Positions 6,241 through 11,774 of a DNA stretch of 11,774 nt are shown piece after piece. The DNA lies in NCBI GenBank assembly GCA_002711625.1, contig PARR01000037.1, positions 6,426-18,199 of the forward strand, written 5' to 3'. The notes beneath the pieces were generated by a model. The model was not told the origin of the DNA. It ran no database searches and worked only from the letters and a program-made list of their open reading frames with translations. The translations under genes were made by a program, and so were the position numbers. Positions within the stretch are counted from its first letter, which is position 1. Each line of letters begins with the position of its first letter. Source of the stretch: Rickettsiales bacterium (GTDB lineage Bacteria > Pseudomonadota > Alphaproteobacteria > Methylaequorales > Methylaequoraceae).

Positions 6241-7061
6241 AAATAGAGAAGCCGGAAAATACCATGTATGCAGGTGAAGTTAGACATACAAGACTTTATC
6301 CGATCTATCATTCTTTTAAATATAAATTAGTATATTTTTGGTTTGATATCGAAAAATTTAGTAATACAATTTTATTTAAAAAAAATAAGTTTGCATTATT
6401 TTCTTTTAATGAAAATGACCATGGTGAGTTCAAACAAAAGTCTCCTCTCAAAGAATCTTTTAAAAATGAACTACAAAAACATCAAATTTACAATTTTGAT
6501 TCAGTAATGGTTTTGTGTTTACCCAGAATCTTAGGATATGTTTTTAATCCTATCGCCGTTTTTGTATTTTACAAAAAGGAAAGTCCGATAGCATTAATTT
6601 TTGAGGTGAGTAATACTTTTGATGAAAAACATGCATACATATGCAAAATCACAGGCAAAACTAATAGGTTTAAAATGAAGAAAAGACTTTATGTTTCACC
6701 TTTTTTTAAAGTCAAAGGATACTACAACATTAATTTTTGTATTAATAAAAATTCCACCAAATTAAGTGTGATCTATAAATGCGATGAGAAAATTCTATTC
6801 GAAGCCTGTTTTAATGGTTGTTCAATAAAATTTACAGGGAGAAACATAATTAAAGTTTTCTTTTCAAGATTATTGCAAAACGTTAAGGTTACCCTGGCAA
6901 TTTACTATGAAGCATTGAAATTATTCTTAAAAGGAGCAACTTATAAAGTAAAACCAAAAAAGAATAAAAATTTTTATTCAAAAAATTTAAATGAGAAAAA
7001 AAAAAAAAAAAACTTGATTTGTTTTTACAGCTTCTCTCTGAAGCCAAGTTCGGAAGTATAG
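6234..7061 (+). CDS. DUF1365 family protein (COG3496)
   Basis: A DUF1365 protein, a family of unknown biochemical function that is a near-constant partner of COG2907 and Cfa-like genes. Motifs are MYAGEVRHTRLYPIYHSFKY (11-30), a FDIE segment (37-40), DHGEF (62-66), CLPRILGYVFNPIAVFVFY (95-113), EVSNTFDEKHAY (124-135) and KRLYVSPFF (150-158). The ATG at 6234 overlaps the upstream gene by 7 nt; an ATG at 6264 (M11) is an alternative start. As read, the protein ends in a Lys run encoded by an A17 tract (6996-7012) followed by 16 unrelated-looking residues that overlap the Cfa gene. If one A were absent, the frame would stop at TGA 7015-7017 right after the Lys run, which is the more natural end. 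The last residues are therefore doubtful. Confidence 0.87.
   Translation: MVKIEKPENTMYAGEVRHTRLYPIYHSFKYKLVYFWFDIEKFSNTILFKKNKFALFSFNENDHGEFKQKSPLKESFKNELQKHQIYNFDSVMVLCLPRILGYVFNPIAVFVFYKKESPIALIFEVSNTFDEKHAYICKITGKTNRFKMKKRLYVSPFFKVKGYYNINFCINKNSTKLSVIYKCDEKILFEACFNGCSIKFTGRNIIKVFFSRLLQNVKVTLAIYYEALKLFLKGATYKVKPKKNKNFYSKNLNEKKKKKNLICFYSFSLKPSSEV
6996..7012 (+). repeat. A17 homopolymer at the DUF1365/Cfa junction
   Basis: Seventeen consecutive A residues follow ATGAG (6991-6995). The ATG is in the frame that would read into the Cfa gene if the run were one base shorter, giving an N-terminus of MR, five lysines and then LDLFLQLL. With 17 the same ATG reads into TGA at 7015. The tract therefore decides both the end of the DUF1365 protein and the start of the methyltransferase. 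Confidence 0.9.
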
Positions 7062-8173
7062 TCGTTATTAAGGATAAAAAGAGACTTCTGCATCACATTG
7101 GGGTTAAGAAAGGCCCTAGTGCACAAATTTTCATAAGAAGTAAAAAATGTATAGATGATTTTTTTCTGAAAGGTGATTTAGGTTGGGCGGAAAGTTACAT
7201 TGAAGGAAATTGGGATACACCGGATCTTTCAGATTTTTTAGAATGGGGAGCTCTCAATTTCCATGAATTCACAAGATTTATGAGGGGGAAATGGTACATT
7301 ATTGTTTACTTAAGGTTGCGTCATATGCTGAATAGAAATTCAAAGGCAGGTTCAAAAAGGAATATTAGTTTTCACTATGATTTAGGTAACAACTTCTACA
7401 AACAATGGTTAGATAAGTCTATGACTTACTCATCTGCCATATTTAAAAATAAAAATCAAGATTTATATCCTGCACAATTGAATAAATATGAACAACTTTC
7501 AAACTTATGTGGAATTAAACCTGGGAAAAGTGTGCTAGAAGTTGGATGCGGATGGGGAGGCTTTTCTGAATTTTTGGCCAAAAGATTTAAATCTAAAGTT
7601 ACAGCAATTACAATATCTCAAAAACAATTCGAATCTGTAAAACAGAAAATCCAAGAGGAGCATTTAAATGAGCTTATTGATGTTAAGTTGTCTGATTATA
7701 GAGATGTAAAAGGTCAGTTTGATCATGTCGTTTCTATTGAAATGTTTGAAGCTGTTGGAGAAAAGTATTGGGCAACTTTCTTTGACACCTTAAAACAAAA
7801 TCTTACATATAATGGAACCATTGGACTTCAAACAATCACAATTGAAGATAATTTTTTTAAAAGTTATAAAAAATTTCCAGACTTTATCCAAACCTATATT
7901 TTTCCTGGAGGCATGTTACCTTCGGTAGAAGAAATTAAGAAAATTACAAGAGTTACTGGTCTCAGAGTCGATAAAGAAAATATGTTTGGTGAACATTATG
8001 CAAAAACAATTAAACACTGGAAAAAGTCTTTTGACAATTCTTGGAATAATATCCGGACTTGTGGATTTGACAATACTTTTAAGCGACTTTGGAAATATTA
8101 TTTAAGTTATTGTGAGGGCGGTTTTAGGTCAGGAAATATCAACGTAGGCCAATTTCTAATAAAGAAAGTCTAA
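7019..8173 (+). CDS. Cfa-family S-adenosylmethionine-dependent fatty-acyl phospholipid methyltransferase
   Basis: A 384-residue member of the mycolic acid/cyclopropane synthase family (COG2230), which adds a SAM-derived carbon to double bonds of membrane phospholipid acyl chains. It has the N-terminal lipid-binding part (GDLGWAESYIEGNWDTPDLSDF), the FHYDLGNNFYKQWLD motif (118-132), the SAM loop VLEVGCGWGG (172-181), SDYRD, SIEMFEAVG (239-247), YIFPGGMLPS (293-302) and GEHYAKTI. Relative to E. coli Cfa, the bicarbonate-binding Cys is Ser139 (YSSA) and the His is Gln271 (LQTI), while Glu244 and Tyr327 are kept. This pattern suggests a product other than a cyclopropane, such as a methyl- or methylene-branched chain. 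The continuous frame only offers TTG 7019 as start; ATG 6991 becomes the natural start if the A17 tract loses one base. The TAA stop is 1 nt from the next gene. Confidence 0.88.
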   Translation: MFLQLLSEAKFGSIVVIKDKKRLLHHIGVKKGPSAQIFIRSKKCIDDFFLKGDLGWAESYIEGNWDTPDLSDFLEWGALNFHEFTRFMRGKWYIIVYLRLRHMLNRNSKAGSKRNISFHYDLGNNFYKQWLDKSMTYSSAIFKNKNQDLYPAQLNKYEQLSNLCGIKPGKSVLEVGCGWGGFSEFLAKRFKSKVTAITISQKQFESVKQKIQEEHLNELIDVKLSDYRDVKGQFDHVVSIEMFEAVGEKYWATFFDTLKQNLTYNGTIGLQTITIEDNFFKSYKKFPDFIQTYIFPGGMLPSVEEIKKITRVTGLRVDKENMFGEHYAKTIKHWKKSFDNSWNNIRTCGFDNTFKRLWKYYLSYCEGGFRSGNINVGQFLIKKV

Positions 8174-8174
8174 A

Positions 8175-9461
8175 TTGAAGCACCTTCTGAGAAATCTTGT
8201 ATACTCTTTTCCTGCTTTTGCTTTCGCCGTTCCTACCCTCCCAGTAATGATTTTACTTCCTCCATTGTATTCAGAAAAATTCGGATATGATATTGCCATA
8301 ATTGGTATTTCAATTTTTTTTGCTAGAATAATTGATATTTTATCAGACCCAATTATGGGATGGATTTGTGATAAGAATTATTTTTCAAAAAAAATTTGGC
8401 TGATAGCTGGTGGTTTACTATCTGGATTTGCACTGTATAAGTTACTTGTTGTTGAGAATGTTACATACAAAGAATATTTATTTGTTTGGATAAGTGTTTT
8501 ATATTTTGGTTGGACAATCTTCCAGATACCATATCTATCAATAGGCTACGATCTTGAAAAAGACTATCACTCCAGAACCAAACTAAACGCATCGCGAGAA
8601 ATGTTTATTTTGTTAGGTTTATTTTTCTCATTGACCTTCCCAATATTTTTTAAGTTACAGACATTTGACAGTCTAGAATATTTAGTTTTTATAGTTATCT
8701 CCTTCGGAATTATAAGTTTGATTCTTTTTATATTTCTTGTTGATGAAAAGTTTGTACCAAAAAAAAAGAAGAACTTTTTTCAAGTTTACAAAAACTTAAT
8801 AAAAAACAAAAGGTATGTGATTTTAATAGGTGCTTCCTTTATCAATAATATAGCTAACGTTCTACCAATGATATTATTTTCATTTTTTGTAACAGACGTT
8901 CTAGGTGGTAGTGATAAGGAAAGACAATATCTTTTATTTTTTTACTTTCTTTTTGCAATTATTGGAGTTCCATTTTGGTCATACTTAAGTAATGCTTTAG
9001 AAAAAAAAAAATGTTGGATATTGTCACTTATTCTATCCTCTGCATTTTTTATTTTTGTGCTATTAATTGGCAGAGATGATATCTTTCTTTTTATAATAAT
9101 CTGTTGTTTGACAGGATTTTGTCTTGGAGCAGACATGTTCTTGCCTCCGTCAATGCAAGCTGATGTAACAGATTATCACAAATTAAGGTTTAATGAGGAT
9201 ATATCTGGGGTAATGTTTGCTTCTATCACTTTTCTTAATAAGTTTGCTTTTGCTGTAGGAAGTATTTTTGTTTTTTCCATCCTTGGATTTCTAAAATTTG
9301 AAACCAACTCAACAATTAGTAGTGAGAGTAAGGCATTTATATATATTTCATATGCTTTAATACCTGTATTTCTAAAATTATTTTCAAGCTATCTTTTAAC
9401 GAAATTCAATTCCAGCAGAATGGATCAACTTCAAATACAAAAAAAAATATATGGAAATTAA
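8175..9461 (+). CDS. MFS transporter, GPH (glycoside-pentoside-hexuronide)-like family
   Basis: A 428-residue integral membrane protein with about twelve hydrophobic segments, resembling COG2211 (MelB-like) carriers. The first half contains ARIIDILSDPIMGWICDK (50-67), the family's conserved Asp-rich helix II/loop motif, and TRTKL-like SRTKLNASRE after helix IV. Members encoded in COG2907/DUF1365/Cfa clusters have no demonstrated substrate; transport of a lipid or lipid-derived compound is possible but is inference. The start is TTG at 8175, one base after the Cfa stop; the nearest alternative in-frame ATG (about residue 25) would remove most of the first helix, so TTG is preferred. It is followed after 24 nt by the lipoprotein gene. 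Confidence 0.85.
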   Translation: MKHLLRNLVYSFPAFAFAVPTLPVMILLPPLYSEKFGYDIAIIGISIFFARIIDILSDPIMGWICDKNYFSKKIWLIAGGLLSGFALYKLLVVENVTYKEYLFVWISVLYFGWTIFQIPYLSIGYDLEKDYHSRTKLNASREMFILLGLFFSLTFPIFFKLQTFDSLEYLVFIVISFGIISLILFIFLVDEKFVPKKKKNFFQVYKNLIKNKRYVILIGASFINNIANVLPMILFSFFVTDVLGGSDKERQYLLFFYFLFAIIGVPFWSYLSNALEKKKCWILSLILSSAFFIFVLLIGRDDIFLFIIICCLTGFCLGADMFLPPSMQADVTDYHKLRFNEDISGVMFASITFLNKFAFAVGSIFVFSILGFLKFETNSTISSESKAFIYISYALIPVFLKLFSSYLLTKFNSSRMDQLQIQKKIYGN

Positions 9462-9485
9462 CACCGTATAAACTATACTGAAATT

Positions 9486-10007
9486 GTGAGATTTGTTTTA
9501 ACTTTAATTGTTTTATTCCTAACATCCTGTACTGAAAAAATGAATATTACTGAATTTAAAGATGCTGAGCCTAGGTTTGTCCTAGAGGACTATTTTAATG
9601 GTCAGGTTAAGGCTTGGGGTCTATTCCATGATAGATTTGGCAATCTTAAAAGATCCTTTAAAGTTGATATCAAAGGGACAATAGATAACAATGAGCTTAT
9701 TCTTGATGAAAAGTTTTTGTATAATGATGGTGAAGAAGACCAAAGAATATGGAAAATTAAAATATTGGGTGATAATGAATATTCTGGTACTGCTGACGAC
9801 GTAATTGGCGAAGCGATTGGAAGTTCATCTGGAAATGCATTAAACTGGAAATACAAACTTAGTTTAAAAGTTAAAGATTCATATGTTTTAGTTGACTTTG
9901 ATGATTGGATGTTTCTCAAAGACAATAACATACTCATGAATAGAGCAGTTATAAAGAAATGGGGGATTGAGTTAGGAGTTGTCTCTATAACATTCTTAAA
10001 AATTTAA
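9486..10007 (+). CDS. DUF3833 family lipoprotein
   Basis: A 173-residue predicted lipoprotein. The N-terminus MRFVLTLIVLFLTSC ends in a lipobox (LTSC), so C15 would be the lipidated residue. The mature part matches DUF3833: LEDYFNGQVKAWG (33-45), a GLFHDRFGNLKRSF stretch, an EDQRIWKI strand, YSGTADDVIGEA and the late FDDWMFLKDNNILMNRA segment. This is a beta-rich, possibly lipid-binding envelope protein of unknown activity, regularly found in the same cluster as COG2907, DUF1365 and Cfa. The start is GTG 9486, just before the signal peptide. It is the last gene of the plus-strand run, and its TAA stop lies in the TTAA shared with the converging gene. Confidence 0.85.
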   Translation: MRFVLTLIVLFLTSCTEKMNITEFKDAEPRFVLEDYFNGQVKAWGLFHDRFGNLKRSFKVDIKGTIDNNELILDEKFLYNDGEEDQRIWKIKILGDNEYSGTADDVIGEAIGSSSGNALNWKYKLSLKVKDSYVLVDFDDWMFLKDNNILMNRAVIKKWGIELGVVSITFLKI

Positions 10008-10405
10008 CTATGTACTAATTGGAAGATTTTTCCAATAAAGGGAAGATTCGCATAAAAATTTCTACCTGAATCCCAATAATCTATATGCGAAATTATCAAA
10101 CCTTTTCTCAAAGTTAATTCACTAATTCCATCAAATTTTATTTTTTTGTCTCCATATAAAATTAATAAATTCCATTTAACAAGGTAATGTTGATTATTAT
10201 TCATCACTTTTAAAATCTTAAAATTAATTTCTCCAAATTTTTCAATAAATTTATTTAATAAGGCTTTAAGCTTTTCCTTCCCTTTTATACTATGAAATGG
10301 GTCGTAAAAAACAATATCTTCATCAACAATTTTCATCATTTTTTCTAAATTAGATTTGTTTAATTTCCGGTAACAATTGAGATAAATTTTCACAACGTTA
10401 TTCAT
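10004..10405 (-). CDS. SnoaL/NTF2-like small protein
   Basis: A 133-residue single-domain protein with the cone-like NTF2/SnoaL pattern: an N-terminal helix pair, VFYDPFHSIKGKEKL (32-46), two long strands (FKILKVMNNNQHYLVKWNLLILYG), then GISELTLRKGLIISHIDYWDSG (93-114). The family includes isomerases, hydrolases and non-catalytic binding proteins, so no reaction is assigned. Homologues sit beside a short-chain dehydrogenase in COG2907/Cfa clusters. The ATG at 10405-10403 overlaps the dehydrogenase stop by one base, so the two are co-translated. The gene ends in the TTAA shared with the DUF3833 gene, leaving no room for a terminator between the two arms. Confidence 0.82.
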   Translation of the reverse strand: MNNVVKIYLNCYRKLNKSNLEKMMKIVDEDIVFYDPFHSIKGKEKLKALLNKFIEKFGEINFKILKVMNNNQHYLVKWNLLILYGDKKIKFDGISELTLRKGLIISHIDYWDSGRNFYANLPFIGKIFQLVHS

Positions 10406-11166
10406 TAAATTTTACTCAATATTTTTGTCATTAGGAATAAATAGATTTTATTTGGCAAAAGTTGCAAAAGTTTCATTATATAAATGAACCTTTTTGGGAA
10501 AAAAATTTCAAAATCATTAGTCCATAATTTCTTATTTATCCTTTTAGCTGCTTCTTCAGCTGAGATTAGAAATGGCATAGGGAAATTATTTTTATCTGTC
10601 ATTGGGGTTTTTACAAATCCAGGATGAATTACCTGAACTTTAATATCAAACTTTTTTAATTCAATGTATAGAGACTCTGATAAAAAAGTTAAAGCAGATT
10701 TTGTTACACCATAGATTCCCGCATTTGGAAGACCTCTAAATCCTGCAGGAGATGAGACAAAAACTATATGCCCACTTTTTTTTTCCTTCATTCTTGGTAA
10801 TATAAACTTCAGGCAATTCATTTGGCCGATAAGATTTGTATCAACAACAGTTTTAATTTTCTTCATGTCATTAAAGTCTATATGACCGGGGTTATAAGCC
10901 GCAGCATTTAGTATTACAATGTCAATCATATCCATTTTGTTGTAGATTTGATTTATTACATTTTTACATTCTTGTTCTGAACTGATGTCAATTTTAAACG
11001 GTTTAATAAGATCTGGTTCTATATTAGAAACTTTTTTAAGTTTTATTTTGTCTCTTCCACTTATAATTACTTTATGCCCATTATTTGCAAAAATTTTTGC
11101 CAATTCACTGCCGATACCAGATCCGCCACCAGTAATCCAAATTATTTTTTTATCATTCATCATCAT
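10405..11166 (-). CDS. short-chain dehydrogenase/reductase (SDR)
   Basis: A 253-residue classical SDR. It has the cofactor-binding TGGGSGIG (12-19), the NAAA strand end (87-90), structural N111, and the catalytic triad S139 (VSSPAG), Y152 and K156 (YGVTK), followed by PGFVKTPMT (182-190). It should catalyse an NAD(P)-dependent oxidation or reduction; a basic residue after the first strand (SGRDK) favours NADP. A hydrophobic, basic C-terminal tail (RFIYIMKLLQLLPNKIYLFLMTKIL) suggests membrane attachment, fitting a lipid substrate. Three in-frame ATG codons stand in a row (11166, 11163, 11160), all overlapping the end of the DUF6134 gene by 8-14 nt. Its partner genes suggest work on modified fatty acids, which is inference. 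Confidence 0.88.
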   Translation of the reverse strand: MMMNDKKIIWITGGGSGIGSELAKIFANNGHKVIISGRDKIKLKKVSNIEPDLIKPFKIDISSEQECKNVINQIYNKMDMIDIVILNAAAYNPGHIDFNDMKKIKTVVDTNLIGQMNCLKFILPRMKEKKSGHIVFVSSPAGFRGLPNAGIYGVTKSALTFLSESLYIELKKFDIKVQVIHPGFVKTPMTDKNNFPMPFLISAEEAAKRINKKLWTNDFEIFFPKRFIYIMKLLQLLPNKIYLFLMTKILSKI

Positions 11167-11774
11167 AATTGCTCAAAACATAATCAATTGTACTTCCATC
11201 TTTTAAAAATCGCATTTTGACCCAATTATCATATTTATCATACCAAATATCAATATCAACTTCAGCACCGGTTGATTCAAAACCTTTTAGCTTATAGCGA
11301 AAAGCAGATAAGTTGCCGTCGTAGATTTTATCTTTACCTACGAACTCAATGTTTAAATTAATGAATGAACAATCCTGGGTATTTAATATTTCTAATTGTT
11401 TATTTTCTTTAACCAGAACTGAGTTCCAATAACTTGACGGTAAAATAAGATTATCTAATAATACTGTATTATCGGTTCCTGAAATATCTAATTTGTCGCC
11501 CTTTTTTTTTAAGGTGCAGGTCATTAATTTACCATTTTGATCGGTACTCGAATCTAAAAGAATAAGTTCATTTCCAATCCACTTTTCTCTGTTTTTATGC
11601 CTGTATTCGTAAATTTTGAAGCCTAAGAAACTAACATCAAAATTAATTTTTATGTTAACCTCAGTAAATGAATCTTTTGTGTCTATTAATAACTCATGAG
11701 TACCGATCTTGCTCTGGTTTCTATAAACTTGAAAAAATATATTTTGATGATTGGACGACAAACTAGTAACAGGA
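11153..11774 (-). CDS. DUF6134-like exported protein (partial at the right edge)
   Basis: The frame stays open through the right edge, so the gene is incomplete. A TTG at 11761 is available as a start, but upstream in-frame codons (PVTSL) continue to the border, and family members carry a signal peptide that would lie just outside the window. Visible features are a VYRNQSKIGTHEL segment (the family's usual short strand before an IGTH motif), an EYRHKNREKWIGNELILLDSSTDQNG core, LPSSYWN, and a C-terminal DIDIWYDKYDNWVKMRFLKDGSTIDYVL. This beta-rich periplasmic protein of unknown function is typical of COG2907/Cfa clusters. It is translationally overlapped with the dehydrogenase gene downstream. 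Confidence 0.75.
   Translation of the reverse strand, partial: PVTSLSSNHQNIFFQVYRNQSKIGTHELLIDTKDSFTEVNIKINFDVSFLGFKIYEYRHKNREKWIGNELILLDSSTDQNGKLMTCTLKKKGDKLDISGTDNTVLLDNLILPSSYWNSVLVKENKQLEILNTQDCSFINLNIEFVGKDKIYDGNLSAFRYKLKGFESTGAEVDIDIWYDKYDNWVKMRFLKDGSTIDYVLSNYDDE

Noticed and set aside
8942..9937. Minus-strand open frames at 8942-9136 and 9602-9937
   Set aside because: They are antisense to the transporter and the DUF3833 lipoprotein and show no domain-like features.
10985..11206. Plus-strand 73-codon open frame
   Set aside because: It is antisense to the SDR cofactor-binding region, which is clearly the real coding strand.
1..11774. CRISPR arrays, tRNA or rRNA genes, insertion sequences
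   Set aside because: No regularly spaced repeats, no cloverleaf-like or rRNA-like stretches, and no transposase or terminal inverted repeats were seen.

Overview
The window is very AT-rich and densely packed, with short overlaps between genes, A/T homopolymer runs and several GTG or TTG starts. The gene content (an HemY-type protein with a zinc-ribbon tail, a COG2907/DUF1365/Cfa/DUF3833 cluster, DUF6134) points to an alphaproteobacterium. The base composition and compactness suggest a streamlined aquatic lineage. The exact clade is inference and cannot be fixed from this sequence.

Layout. Positions 1-261 hold the end of a HemY/LapB-like tetratricopeptide protein. A minus-strand run follows, transcribed GT2 glycosyltransferase (1839) > LAB_N membrane protein > AlkA-like DNA glycosylase (217). 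Divergent from it, across 48 bp, is a plus-strand run: ArnT/GT39-type membrane glycosyltransferase (1888) > PAP2 phosphatase > small secreted four-cysteine protein (4580), each joined to the next by an ATGA overlap. Together these look like a polyprenyl-phosphate-dependent envelope-glycolipid (lipid A-type) modification locus. The PAP2 gene appears frameshifted at a T10/T7 tract.

Positions 4581-4992 form the only long stretch without a conventional gene. It holds a possible 55-codon ORF, a perfect 13-bp-stem bidirectional terminator, a near-consensus minus-strand promoter that would drive a ~120-nt RNA encoding a 23-residue hydrophobic peptide, and a 19-bp direct repeat (17/19) overlapping that promoter.

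Positions 4993-10007 are a plus-strand lipid-modification cluster: FAD amine-oxidase-like protein > DUF1365 > Cfa-family methyltransferase > GPH-type transporter > DUF3833 lipoprotein. Converging on it from the right edge is DUF6134 > short-chain dehydrogenase > SnoaL/NTF2-like protein (minus strand). The two arms meet in a shared TTAA that supplies both stop codons. Clusters of this composition are known in many proteobacteria, often linked to light or singlet-oxygen response and to unusual membrane fatty acids, but no sigma factor, ChrR or photolyase gene lies inside the window. The Cfa-like enzyme has Ser and Gln at two positions that are bicarbonate-binding Cys and His in true cyclopropane synthases, so methyl-branched, methylene or furan-precursor chemistry is a better guess than cyclopropanation. 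An A17 tract at the DUF1365/Cfa junction obscures the natural Cfa start.

The most novel element is the small minus-strand transcription unit at 4778-4936. The two homopolymer frameshifts are the main annotation hazards; both are repaired by removing a single base.
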